Assembly: GCA_047495785.1 (NCBI GenBank)
Contig: JBLDXI010000021.1
Coordinates: 496,001 to 560,000, forward strand
DNA: 64,000 nucleotides
Reading direction: 5' to 3'
Origin: Lepidodermella squamata
Lineage: Eukaryota > Gastrotricha
The notes under the pieces are model-generated. The model saw nothing but the letters and a program-made list of their open reading frames with translations, was not told where the DNA came from and did no database searches. Shown piece by piece: positions 9,824 through 22,887 of this stretch. Position 1 is the stretch's first letter; the number at the start of each line of letters is the position of its first letter. Position numbers and translations under genes: made by a program.

Positions 9824-12800
9824 CTAAATAAATAGTAATAAAAAATTAGTGTGAACTGGTGCCAGAAGGGTAGTAAGTAGTAAAAGGCTTATGGCCTGGT
9901 GCGGCGTCTGTTTTACATGCTGTATCGCAATTAATAAATCTGCAATATTTCGACCAGCGCATGCGCATATGTTGTCCCAGTAGTCCGGACGTGGACGAGC
10001 GCAGATCTCACACTTCCGGTCAATTTCCGATCTTTTTATGTCTCTTCTGGCTGTCTGCGCATTTTGTTAATACAAAGTGATAGATGAAAGGAGCGCGCGC
10101 GGCCTAGTGTCTCTACGACTAATGCCAACAAATAAAAACTGTTGGCTACAAATCAGCAGTACCTGGCTGTCTAATTAATAAATATTATTTACGTTATATA
10201 AAGCACGACCTAACAGAGCGTAGTTATGAGTACATGTGAGTGAGACAGCAGAGAAGCGGGTCAAGTGTTGTAACGTATCCAGCAAATATTGGCCGACAAA
10301 TCACTGCTTCCGTATCGCCTTAATTGACCTATTCGTCGAGAGTTGGGGGTGATTGGTAAATATGTAGCGGGTATGCTGTGACTTTGACAGGCCGGAGTGC
10401 CACATCTCTGACAACCGCAATTAGATAGTAGTAGTAGGTATGTATGTATGTATAGGTATAGCATTATTAAACCTGGATGCGGATAAATCAGACCATCTAA
10501 GCCCGTTGGTATATATACATTTTTCAAGAGCATATTGTCATGGCTTTGCTGCGAAGGCGAGGTAATGGAGTTATTACAGCCAGCTATTGTGCGAATATAA
10601 GGATTTTTATACGCGCTTGATGCCGACATCTAGCGACCCTCTTGTAGCTGTGAGGTCTAATATGATCACATTACAAATGAGTCAAGAAAGCTGTTTGCTT
10701 TGTACCGGAACCTCGCCGAACAATAATAATATTAGCTGCGCGGTGGTGGCAATGGACAACGGCGCTGCCGAGCGGCATCCAGGTAGTAAATGGTGACAAG
10801 AATGAGAAGCCGAAGACAAATGAGGGCTTATCATTATATAAGGTGGCTCCATATACTCAAAACGGTGCTTTCGCGGTAAGTTAGACAGCCCGTGACCTCT
10901 GTGACATGGAACGTTTAATTGCCGGCACCAAACATGCAAGCCATAACGAGTCACAGAGTATCAAAGCCGGGTAGCGGCGATGAAAAAATAAGCGCGCATC
11001 ACTCAGAATAATCGAGCTTGAAAATAATAGCTTCGAAAATCCAGGCATGCGCTAGGTAGGTAGCCAATAATACTATATATGTATATAGCGTATACAAATA
11101 GAAAAATCTGAACAATAAGGAAATAAAGGCTATATAATAATAGCTATTTTCAAGTGGGGCCGGCATGTCACCGAATGAAACTCTCTAGTATTTGAATTTA
11201 GACAACCAGAAAACACAAATCGCCTTCGGTAGGGCTATTGCAGGCGAAAGCGAGACGAATATAATGAGAACGAGAATAATAGAAAAATAATAATAATGAT
11301 TTTGCAAAAATAACAAGCCTATAATGTTTAATACGGTAATATGTTCGGCACCTACGCCCCGTATTGCACAAAGCGGAACTTGTTTGTAATGAATGATTAG
11401 CGCCGGCCACGAATAAATTGGATTTGGAAAAAAGGAATGCGCACCACGGTACACTGCCACTCGCGACGATAAAAAAAAAGGTTGGCAATGTGAAAATGAA
11501 ACGGCTACGTCTATCTAATCAGTGGACTGTCACTCTGGTGCGATAGCGTGGCCATAAGTCCTTAGGGAAAAAACCAATACGAGACCATGATAACGAAGTA
11601 AAAAACGCGTGCGGGGCAGCGATTCATTGCGTAAGTAAACAAAAGTATCCACTTATTGGCGTAGCGGATGAATAATAAGAAAACTTTTTACTACTATAAT
11701 ATAGGGTGTTTACAGTTGTAAAAACAAGTGTCAAAACCGACGAGGAAAAAGTGCGCTTGAAATGACGCGATGATGTATAAGATCATACTCGAGCACGTAA
11801 CCGCAGAGAGCAAGAAGCCGCGAAACATATAAGTATCACTACGGTAATAAGGAAACATGGTAATCAAAAGTGTATACCTACAACTGTTTACGCGCCCTAA
11901 TGCTGCTAGAAAGCAAACACATAAAACACCCTCGGCCAGTCCTGTCTATCAGAGTGAGTGAGACATTAATAGTATACATAATAGTAATATCGGAAGAAAT
12001 ATGACAAGGATCATAGCGCATGGAGTTTTTGCCTCGTATGTTTACTCTCTGAAATTGCGCACGCGCTAACTACTCGGTTTACGCGCGAGCGCGGCATCTG
12101 CTGAACGATCTTTTACCGGCGCGGTTGTTGTTGTTAGTCGCTCGTAAAACAATGTCCACATTATTATTTATATAATATATTTTTCATTTCGTCCACACAT
12201 TACCAACATCATCATCATCATCAGAGGCATCATCATCATCTGTGCCAATATTAATACAAAATGTATAATATGCGACAAAGTTTCTGCCTCGCCCTCGTCT
12301 CAAACGCGGCCCTACCTGCCTTTTCATCAACATAATAACAAAAATCTCTGCTAAGTGTATACAATGCATATATTTTACGGCCACCACGGCAGACGAGCAG
12401 CAGGTAGCGTTAGAAAGCAGGCGCAATTAGCTGAAAAGAGAGGTGCTAATCTCACAAAGTTGTTGTCTATTTCGTTGGCCACAACGGAAGTGAGCGACGC
12501 ATTCTAAAATGAAAGAATAATGAGCCGCTCGCACCACTAGCATCGATACACGTCGTAAAAACATTGTTTTAAAACTAAAACCGTGCCATTTCTGTGATTA
12601 GAAAACGCCAAACTAAGGTAGGTATTACATAAATATATGTAAATAATCAACTATTGGCCTTACAAATCAAACGTAGGTATGCCAAGTTAGTAAAGCCAGA
12701 AAGTTAGAGAACTATAACGATGGGTAAAACTTATTTCTCAGTGCATGCATGTACACAAGCCATTTAGCGCTCGATTTTTGGTATAAATTGATTTTTTTCG

Positions 12801-14590
12801 GATGCTGCGTAATTTTATCTCGTTAGATTTAGAAGTGCAATCAGCGTCATCATTATCTTCGTCATCTATCGCAAATCAATCGTCCTTTCTTTGAACCAAG
12901 GCCTCATCTGTGGCTAAGCACCGAATTTGCGAAAAATAACGGTTCATCTAATCAGCGCCGCAAATCGCGTTTATATACCAAACAGACAAAAACATCAGCG
13001 CGCAATTTAAAAGTAAAATGGGATCAGTGAAATCAACTATAAACGAGAGATCTACGAAAATTCAACTTTATGGAAGGATTTCGAGTACGAGAGGCGTAAA
13101 ACATCTGCTTTCTGTTATTACCAGATAAATGCAGCAGAAAAATTCGCTTAAAGGCTAAGCGATCGATAGATTAATTAAAAGCGTCGCTTGGAACCAGTGA
13201 CTAACACCAAACAAGCGCGTAAAAATGACTTGGAATTATAAATCAATAAAATACAAGTCGCCGGAATGCGCGACTTCACCATGCGCATTGGCACGAGAAA
13301 ATGTGTAATTGGTAAACAATTTATTGGTCAACTCGAGTGGCCTAGATATTTGCTTATAAGCTGCTTCAAAACAAGTATAGTCGTCAATTTCAATAGGATC
13401 TGGCCAGGTATACAGACTAAATTATTCACAGTAAAAATTGTGCGTTTACATATAAAATTCCAATTCCCGCAATCTTCATTTAAAATGTACAATACTCATC
13501 AAGAGCCGAATAACTTGAAGTTGATTCTATTGAAGGCAATAAGTGATAATGTTTACACTTGTGTCTAGCGCTACTCTCGATATACAGCTTTGGCCGGCAA
13601 ACGTAAGAAAAAATATATCTTACAACGCCGTGGGCAATATGGATGCACTTCGAAATGCAAATGTAGTTACAGCCCTCACGAAATAAAACAATTTTCAACG
13701 ACCAGCAAAGCCCAAAGCAGATCAATACTTTTTCATGCAATTGCTCATATACCCTCACTATATATAACATTAGTGGGAGAAATGCACAGCGTATTAACTT
13801 CTCACACGGATAATTTCTAATTTTCTCATCTATAGATATTATGAACTTATTACTAGGCCTCATTACAAAAATGAAGGAAGCGAGGAAATTACATTAGGTG
13901 ATACTGGAAAATTATTTTCAATGAAAGAAAACAAAGGCTACGAAAGAAAGACATCGGCGAGACGTACCGATTTGAAGAAAAAACTGTGCAGCTGTTTGCA
14001 AATCGTTGCGCACATTTCATGCATCAGCGATAAAAAAGCGAGCGGATCGGCTCATTTTGATGATAATAGCGCAGATTAGGTCTGCCATCACATTGGCGAA
14101 AAATGATTTACCAAACAAATTTATGTAATATGCAATAGAAAATTTTCGAGATAAAAAATGGGAATGATTAAGTACTATTGTCTCCGCTAATGAAAGATAT
14201 ACATTGCGGAAATTACTAAGTTGTGCTTTACGCCGCCAAGGAAGTAAACAGATAAACGAAAATGAATTTTCTCAATAAATCACAACCGATATGATGATTA
14301 ATGGATTTCGGAAAAGATAACACGCAAAAGAACAGCGTCCTGTCATCGCCATGCCTGGCTGCGTTTTCTAAGCGATAAGGCGTCTGCTATTAATGGTCTA
14401 GAAAACGTACTCATGTGATCAGTATAATCAGTGCACCAGGATATCATGAGGCTAACTTGAAGAACCCAGCGAACAGCCTTTCATCCCTGCAAATTTCGAG
14501 AAGGATAAGTTAATATAATAGTTCACAAAATAAGAATAAGACGAAATAAGGTGGAGCGCGTGCCTCGCCCATTCCGATTTTCTCATATAC
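9824..14590. other. Gene-free region upstream of lachesin
   Basis: Nearly 4.8 kb with no supported exon. It contains CAT/ATC microsatellite tracts around 12206-12241, short GTAT repeats near 10438-10452, and scattered GCGC words. It most likely contains promoter and enhancer DNA for the divergently placed lachesin gene, but no specific site can be named. Open frames such as 13266-13568 and 13480-13863 lack domains or splice context. Confidence 0.45.
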
Positions 14591-14596
14591 TGCATA

Positions 14597-14747
14597 TCTA
14601 CTTATTTTCGGTGGTCATTAATTTTCGGCTTGATCTTTGAACTCATTGTTTTTGCAAAAATACTCAAGAATTCAAATCCACCGAAATTTAATGTACATGC
14701 CCAAAATCTGTAAAACCGAAAATTAATGACCACCGAAAATTAGTAGA
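14597..14747. mobile_element. Short palindromic MITE-like element
   Basis: The arms 14594-14628 and 14716-14750 are inverted repeats matching at 34 of 35 positions (core GGTGGTCATTAATTTTCGG). The element is about 151 bp and has no coding capacity. If the ends are taken as TCTAC...GTAGA, a TA dinucleotide lies on both sides (14595-14596 and 14748-14749), which would fit a Tc1/mariner-type target duplication. The terminal-repeat structure is seen directly; the superfamily assignment is inference. Confidence 0.6.
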
Positions 14748-15830
14748 TATAAAATAGTGTGAGATATTACGAAAGGCAATAACCTTAACTGAGTATAAAA
14801 TCTTCAGCGTTGAGAAAAGTCTTGAGTGGGATAATTGTTGCTAATAGGCTAATGAGTGGCATGAGTGGGATAATTGCTGTATCCAACCTTGCAGTTGGAG
14901 TTTGGTAAATTGAGAAATCATTAATACTTTCAAAGTTTCACATCTCAGATTAATACCATTTACATAATTATAATTACTTTTTCACAGAAAAATTGTACCT
15001 CGAGGAAAGTCCGCGGTGAATATTAGATAATAGATGGAAGTCAGCGCGATTTGAACTGCTTCAATACATATTAAAGTAACTATTAACAGCTGACCAACGC
15101 TTATATAACATTTAGGCTGACAATCCTGGAATTCGACACGATCTCATGAGCGTATGCATCGCAGAACGTGATGATAGCTCGTTGTAGCAAGCCCACTTCT
15201 TCAAGGCGATCGGCGATCGGCATTCAACTATCCATTATCCACTCTCAAACAGGGAGCCCGATGTATAACCTACATATTGTCTATAAACTAATTTGTTCCA
15301 GAAAAAGCACAACAAATAAGAGAGCGTTTCGAGATATCCACTCAGCGACGGTCTAACTCACAGCGTGTCGCGAATAGGCTATCGGGCAAATCACGTTTTA
15401 CGTTTTGCGCCTGCGCGAAAAACAGCCAACTTACTGCTCCCAGCTCCCTTCGGTGCGCCGATGGTCAATGTTGACTGGTTAAAAAAGAAGGTGAACAGTC
15501 AAGGCCGAAGGCCGATCCACTCAATCGTAATTAAAAAGTCTCTCGTTGAGCTAAGACTTATGTCGGTGAGCCGGTTTAGGTTTAGGATCTTAGAAAATTC
15601 CACGACTTTAGTCTTCCGTCATCAGCCCGTATTGGTGACAGTGAGGTCAATCGCCAAGTCGCCTATTAGTGTTTAAATAACTCTGCCTTTACCCTCGGAA
15701 TGAAAAGCCGCGAATTGTTTCGCAACCCGAGCTCAATCTTGAAACCACTCATTACTTGACCACTATAAAACAGTTTGGTTCACAGATCAGATAGGTTCAC
15801 CTAGCAGTCAAAATTTGCCCCCTCAGATTC

Positions 15831-16311
15831 GGTGATTTAAAGAAGGAGCTGAGCTCAATGGAGCTGAGCTCTAACGGAGCTGAGCTCCCTGAATACCGCG
15901 CGCAAGTCAAAGGCCAAGTTCATGGAACAATGTCGGTTTTAATACCAAAATATAGATCGTTCAATTCTCTATCGACTGAATAAAGGTTTGTCACTCGAAA
16001 AACTAAACAGAAAAAAGTTAAGTTGGTAAATAAATTAATGCCATTTGCGCGCACTCTCAAACGATATGCACACTTAAATACGCAATCTAGCATGGGCGTA
16101 AAACTTTTTCTGATTGATTTTTTCCATCGAGAAATCTACATTCGATCGATAGAGAATTGGACGATCTATATTTTGGTATTAAAACCGACATTGTTCCATG
16201 AACTTGGCCTTTGACTTGACCGTGCGCGGTATTCATGGAGCTCAGCTCCGTTAGAGCTCAGCTCCATTGAGCTCAGCTCCTTTTTGAGCTCAGCTCCTTC
16301 TTTAAATCACC
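15831..16311. mobile_element. Large palindromic (foldback) element with GGAGCTGAGCTC repeats
   Basis: The left arm (15831-15975) and right arm (16146-16311) are near-perfect inverted copies, starting GGTGATTTAAAGAAGGAGCT and ending in ...CTCTATCGA. Each arm begins with a tandem run of GGAGCTGAGCTC units: three on the left, four on the right. The weakly matching centre (about 15976-16145) suggests that the whole 481 bp was one palindrome. The direct repeat CAAAATTTGC occurs at 15809-15818 and 16326-16335, just outside, and might be an extended end or a duplication. There is no protein-coding frame. This fits a non-autonomous foldback or MITE element; family unknown. Confidence 0.72.
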
Positions 16312-17195
16312 ACGTACGGAGCGGCCAAAATTTGCACATCAACAATCAACAGGTTGCCTACGATCTCAAGCATGCGGCGGCTCACGGGGGCAAGTGACCT
16401 AGAGTCGCGAGAGGTCACCGGTTTTAAAATTACCGCCAATATGAACCTTGATGAGTAGTGTGCAATAAATATTAGTTCTTTAATTAATTGAATAAAAAAC
16501 ATTTTGATGAAAAATTTTGAAATTTTGCCGCATGGATTTATATTCTTTGGCCTTTTCCCCTTTTGCTTCTTTTTGGGGCTGGGGACTGTGGGCTGTGGGG
16601 ATCGGTGAGTAAGTCAGAGCTCTTAAATCATCTCTGCTCTTTGCCAGCTTTTAACCTTAATGCAGGGCATTTAACGCAGCTTCTTTTTGTTACCTATAGA
16701 CTCCTGCCATTTTCTCTCAATGTTCACCGGTATAATCTACTGCATAAGATTAATATGGGTAGAGGGTAGAGGGTAGAGACGTGAATTGAAACTCTAACCT
16801 CCAAGGAAGCAATGTTCTATATGTATGTATTAATCGTATGTATAATATTTGACATTTAACATCTAACGCCGAATACTTACTTTTACCCGACTTGAGTGAA
16901 CGACACACGACGCCAAGCTATAATTTTTGTATCTTTTAGGGCTCCTAATTGCCACTGATTTATTGATTGAGATTTAGATTAGAGGTTAAGACATCAACAA
17001 TTTTAAATTATGGGGTCAATCGGAATAGTAAGGAGAGTAAATCAAGTAAGTGAATCAAGGAGAGTGACCTGACACACAGCCGAATCAGCGATTAAGTGTC
17101 GTCGTTGTTCTAAAACTATATTTACTATTTGCTGTTTGCTTCGTAGTTCCTTCAAAAGCTGCATCTTCAATTTTGGCTATACTTTTATTACACCC
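16312..17195. other. Intergenic region upstream of V-ATPase gene
   Basis: No exon is recognised. It should include the promoter of the V-ATPase subunit d gene. Short TAGAGGG repeats occur near 16755-16775. Confidence 0.4.
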
Positions 17196-17217
17196 AATAG
17201 GTAGCATTATCGATAAA

Positions 17218-18369
17218 ATGATTCCTGACGTTGCCTTCAACATACACAGTGGCTATTTGGAGGGTCTAATTCGAGGTTTCAAGTCAGGGTTGCTCAAACA
17301 AGCTGACTATCTTAATCTTACACAATGTGAATCGCTTGATGGTAAGACGAATTTTGTAATTGCCGCTATCCTGACTTGTATTTTTCAGACTTGAAACTGC
17401 ATCTGCAAAGCACCGATTATGGTAACTTCCTAGCCAATGAAGCGGGTCCTCTGCGTGTTTCAGTTATCGATGACAAGCTTAAAGAGCGAGTTGTGGCGGA
17501 GTTCAAGCACATCCGTGCCCATTCTGTCGAGCCATTATCCACCTTCTTGGATTACATGACGTGAGCACCTTTTGTGTTAATATATTCGTGCTTATTCAAT
17601 ATCGCTGATTGTTTCTAGATATGGCTACATGATTGACAATATAATTTTATTGATCACTGGTACGCTTCATCAACGACCTGTATCAGAACTTATCCCCAAA
17701 TGTCACCCTCTGGGTATTTTCGATCAAATGGAAGCCATCAGCATTGCACAGACACCAGTTGATCTTTACAATGCGATTCTCATCGATACCCCATTGGGCC
17801 CATACTTCTTGAGCTCGCTATTGAAAGAGCAAGATTTGGACGAGATGAACATTGAAATTATCAGAAATTCCTTGTACAAGGCCTACTTGGAAGATTTTCA
17901 TCGCTACTGTACGCAGGAATTGGGAGGAACAACAGGAGACTTCATGGCCGAAGCTTTGGCGTTTGAAGCTGACCGTAGATCTATCTTGATCACAATCAAC
18001 TCATTCGGTACCGAACTCACTAAAGACGATCGAGCAAAGCTGTACCCGACCTGCGGTAAATTATTCCCTTACGGTATTTTCCAGCTGGCTAAAGCTGACG
18101 AATACGATCAAGTACGCCTTGTATCGGAAGCTTCCTCAGAATACAAGCAAATATTCGATGGTGTTATCGGAGACAAGACTCTGGAGGACAAATTTTTCGA
18201 GCAGGAAGTGAAGCTTATGATGCACGGATTTCTGCAGCAATTCCATTTCGGAGTATTCTACGCCTACTTTAAACTCAAGGAGCAAGAGTGTCGTAACATT
18301 GTGTGGATCGCGGAATGTGTTGCACAGCAACACAAAGCCAAGATCGACAGCTATATTCCGATTCTGTAA
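17218..18369 (+). CDS. V-type proton ATPase subunit d (V0 sector)
   Basis: Exons 17218-17341, 17389-17560 and 17619-18369 encode 348 aa, close to the 350 or so usual for the family. The protein follows subunit d throughout, with signature stretches such as [96 protein letters not shown] and the C-terminal [19 protein letters not shown]. Subunit d caps the membrane c-ring on the cytoplasmic side and couples the central stalk to proton pumping in acidic organelles. It has no membrane segment of its own, as expected. The start ATG lies 18 bp after a TTATTACACCCAATAG site that could accept a spliced leader. AATAAA occurs near 18955. Confidence 0.97.
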
Positions 18370-20861
18370 TTAGCTTTTATTAAGAAGCGTGCAATATCTG
18401 TGCCTACATGACTCGATGAGCGCACGGTTTAATTGATTATCTTTTCTATTATTGTAATCACTGGCTATCAATCGCTACGTATTGCCGTTCGTCTATCTTT
18501 CGTATAGTGGCGAGCTCGGTCTCTTATTTCAGTCTTCAAAATTGCTACCGAATGTAGTTATAATTTTACAAGATGCATCTTCTATTTTGTTGTTACATGT
18601 CACGCCTATGATTTTGTGATGCACGGGCCACTGAATCGAAATTTTAATTGTCCGCGCGTGTTATCTGCGATGAACCCGATATTTGAAATCAAATTCATTT
18701 CGATTTTTATGATTTCCATCTTTTTCGTAGTCCTAGCCGATTTCATTACAATCTGTAAAATTAACTATTCGTCGCTTATTAGTGGCCGCATCAATTTGGC
18801 TATCTTACTTCAATATTGCTATATTTCCTTGACAATTCCATCTTCCACCCAAATTGTCGATTGCAATTTTGGCGTTGTGCATTATTTATTGATTGTAAAA
18901 CGTGATAAGCGTGAGTATAGGTATTGATAGCATCTGTTCTGTCAGTGGCGATAAAATAAAAATTCCTGTCTTTTAAAAGATGTCGCGTTGTCATTTTCAT
19001 TATGGTCAATTCAATGAGTTGCTTGCAGAAATAGTAACGTGAATTTAATTGAAAAAAAACGCGACAGGGGCAGCGCCGAGCTCAGTATGGTATTTTTCTC
19101 GGAATGAATCAACAACGCATGTGCCTCACTTTACGAAAAAAACCCACCAATTTTTTGTTTCACGTGTAAAAGACAATCCAAATTAAGTATACCCCTGATG
19201 GGTCACAGAGTGATGGGCAATGGGAATTGCTTACCATTTATTGTTGGCTAGTGTCTCTGTAATAACTCCATACTCCTGTCATAATACTCCAGGCCTAATA
19301 TAAAAAACATGCGTGAAAATGAGGGGTCAAAATCAAGTTTCTTGAAAGAGAGCATGCCAACATTAGGTACCCTGCCAAAGTTTTTCGGCAGCATTTTCTT
19401 ACTGGCATTCACTTTTCACTCAGTAATTCACAACTCCTACCTCAGTTTTTTACTAAATCTGCTGATATAAAACTAGAGTATGTCCGACTCCTCCGTTGAT
19501 CAAAAAATGTGTAATTTACTTTTGCCAAACAAGGTTGACCGAAACACCCTGTTATATCCCCATTTTGGCAGTTTTAAGAGGGGCTGAAATCAATATACTT
19601 GTAACAAGCATTCACCCGCCTGGAAACAGCTTGAAAGTTTGAACTTGGCTTTTACTTGATAACGGCTATACCATGCAATCCATGCTATTGCTATTTTTGT
19701 AACAAAACACCATTTTGCCGGTGCGGGCGTTGGGGGCGAAGGGCGGGAGGATGCAGGGGGCGTGGATTTAGCTCAGATGAGGGACTATTGGAGAAAAATC
19801 CTACTTATCCAACTATTAGAGTAATCGATTGCGATATTTATTTCATGGAATTCGGGTCGCTGGTCGCTGCTACTATTAAAATCGCATTTCATAGTCAGTT
19901 TTCGAGGTCGCGCGGGATTACAGGTTATTTTGTATTTGAATTTTATTTGCGCCGTTATTTCCGTTCAACCCAATCGATTATATTCTTTCACTGGATTTTA
20001 TTCAAAGCATACGGTGAAAATTCTATATTTTTGATCAGATGGTACGATTTATTGTTTCCGGCTTGCCCAGATTCTCATCGAATGGAATAGCCCATGGAGA
20101 GGAAAAGAAATGCTACACTTTTTGTCACCTTGTAATTGCTAAATTAATCGATAATAATACAGTATCAGCCCATGGCTGAAAAGTGTCAGACTGTCTCGCA
20201 CGCTGTTTCGACCATGTTTTCACTAAAGATCCAACTTCTAACAAGAGTTGCTAACTCATGCTGCTTGCATTGAGAGCAGCCCCGTCGGTGCGAAGAAAAT
20301 TTCCTACGACGAAATTTAATTGTTGCAATGGAACCTTCCGATGAATTCCGAATTTACAAGTGATCTTCAAACTTCATTACATATCGACAAACGATTCCGG
20401 CGCTATTTATCGTATTTTTCTGAAAATCATCCATCATCCTCGACTATGACCCAGCCTATCTCGGTGAGCATATTGTTTTGAGACATAACTTGAATACTTT
20501 TCATGTAGACTATTAAATATTTTCGAAAACTTTGAAGCAATTACGGAAACACAACGGACGATACTTCTTGAAAAGGCGGGGTAAATGTCCAACGCATCTA
20601 AATTTCGAGTTGAACTCAGCAGAAATTTCAACTGGACCCGTGCTATTAGAAGCATTTGGACACACTTTAAACCGAAGAAATTCCGATAATCCCATATTTT
20701 GTTCGGATGCGTTTCTTATGAGACACACTTTACACCCGTGAGAAGAGAACGGTAGAGATGTCTGTTTCATTACAGTGGTGATTGGTGATTAAGTCTGACT
20801 TTTTGGATGAATGTATGCTATTTTCTGCTTACTGGTTTGACTTCAGATCCACGAAGCATGA
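18370..20861. other. Intergenic region between V-ATPase gene and retroelement relic
   Basis: It starts with the V-ATPase 3' UTR (possible poly-A signal near 18955). No other gene is supported. The frames at 18616-18927 and 19656-20090 have no recognisable domain. A GC-rich patch (19720-19770) interrupts otherwise AT-rich DNA. Confidence 0.4.
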
Positions 20862-21557
20862 CTAACGGGTGGCATCACTAATTTTGTCAATCGTTAGTTT
20901 TGCTTCAATAATTCCGTCGTGTTTCAACGTGTCAAACGCTTTCGATAAGTCAATTGCGACTGTGCCAACGAGCTTCCCGTCACACATCCATCGACGCAAA
21001 ACTTGGTAAACTCGGCAACGCGCAACACGTATATCTGTAGAATGCTTTTCACGAAAGCCATGCTGGGCTGACTGATGTCCACAACTTCGATAGATGCGCT
21101 TTCAACTTAGAGGCCAGGCATTTCTCGAATGTTAACGATAGTTGCCACCATCCATTCTACTCCCAGGTTTATGAATAGGTAGTAAGATCGAATCTTTCCA
21201 ATCATCAACGAATACACCCTCGTTGATTCCCATCTTGAAACTTAATGCTACCTATATATCGTGCTCGGGGCGATCGTGCACTACGTCAGCTTCATGCCGC
21301 AATCATCAAAGCTCGTCGTGGGTTTGTGTGAGAAATAAGTACAGACCGAAAATGTTTGATAGTTATTTCGGTGTCTGATGAAGCTGAGGCTCCCTGAAAG
21401 GGCTTGAGCGACCTTCGAACCAGCTTGCCACGAAAACAACATTGAAGGAGTTAGCCTTTTCCAGAGACGCATCTTTGCCAAGATCTCGAAAATTTCCACA
21501 GGGATTAGATTTTGGTCTCCTTCGATTGAGTTTTCGGCCAGCTGCTAAGGTTGGCAA
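20862..21557 (-). pseudogene. Decayed non-LTR (LINE) reverse transcriptase fragment
   Basis: On the minus strand, frames at about 21245-21140 and 21070-20862 translate to non-LTR reverse-transcriptase motifs. These are a 'DDWKDSILLPIHKPG' strand followed by GGNYR (the N-[YF]-R-P-I-S-L region), then QHGFREKHST (the Q-x-GFR-x2-HST motif) and AIDLSKAFDTLKHD (palm motif A, with its aspartate). A frame change and stop codons separate the two blocks, and the frame ends at TAG 20862, before the FADD-type motif. Farther upstream (21360-21557) the frame contains a stretch resembling the 'KANxFNxxF' linker before the RT domain. The copy is truncated and dead. Confidence 0.75.
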
Positions 21558-22887
21558 AGAAAGATGCGTAGAATTTCAATTCTGAATTATAGCCGTGTCA
21601 GGGTTTTGATCGGGCAGGGTAGTTAGTTACTTTACGCCGGATCAACCTGTGCGCAAAATTAGGAAAGAGCAATGTGTACTCTGCGAGATAAATTTTGTAG
21701 TGAATAGCGCTGAAATTTGATATTCAGTTTGAGGGAATTCGGAAATTCATAATACAAAATAAAAAGACGAGACGGGGACCCAGTGGAGCCAAACGGTGCG
21801 CAACAACTTCAAAACTGGCTCTCATGCCCAAGTACTCCAGTCAGCAGCTACAGATTTATTGTGGGTTATCGGCATTTTCGAGGACTTTAACCATAACCAT
21901 TGGACGTATGAATAAGAATTGAACTGCCCAAGGTGACTAAAGACTAGAAAACTTCTACCGGCGCGGAACCGGCGTTTTCCAAAAGCCTACGGCAAAATTT
22001 TGCAAACTTTACAAAAAAAGAGATTTTGCATTAAAATTTGGTTTTTATTGTGAAAATATCTAAATATTGCTGTAAACTTATTTTGAAAGATTCAAAAATC
22101 TCTTGCGGAACCCGCGCTTTTCCAAGCGGCAACTTCGATTGATCAAAACGATTGGATTTTTAAATTCTATCTTCTATCGGAAAAGCGGATCACCTTTCAT
22201 GTTTAATGTACGCGCTTGGTTGAAATACTTACGCTTCCTGCTAGCCGGCCCTGGGGAAACTATAATTGTTATGACAAATCCGACCAATGGAGAATTGAGA
22301 ATAGAGAATACTAAGCGGGATTTCTTGTTGTGGCTGGGCTTGAACAGGCTAGAAAGGCTAGAGACTTGTGCTTCTGCGAGGTTGATAGTTGAAAGCGGGC
22401 TGCCGGGCTGCGGATTAGTTATGTTATCTGTTAGTATTTAGTATGCCAAACATAGTCTTAATTTTCGTAATGATGTAACATAATTTGGACGCTATAATTT
22501 GTTGTATGCTTATTGCTTATGGATCGAGATGCAGCGGAATATTTATGTTTTACTTGTCGGCACACTCCTATCTCCAGGAAGTTATGATTGGTTATTGGTT
22601 GTTATTGCTGATTTTGCGAAGCTCACGGAGAATCAATATATCCTTTTATCTGATTGTTGTTGAGGTAGCTGAGAGCATAACACTTTACTCGTAACTCGCC
22701 CCTGACCTGTATAAACTTGCTTCACGTTTCACGGGTTGGTATTTTTTACGAGTGCGGAGAATCGAGGAGTCATTCATTTGAGGTCTAAATTGTTTACTGC
22801 TATATATCTATTTAGATTCCGCTTGTTAGCGAGGAAAGATGTCGTGGTGAAGTGGCAGATTTCATATTCATATTGTTTTTAGGTATT
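21558..22887. other. Intergenic region upstream of the zinc transporter
   Basis: No gene recognised. Two similar segments around 21958-21990 and 22100-22125 (GCGGAACC-GCG-TTTTCCAA) suggest a small degenerate repeat. It probably contains the promoter of the downstream transporter; the last bases (TTTTTAG at 22876-22882) form a likely splice-leader acceptor. Confidence 0.4.
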
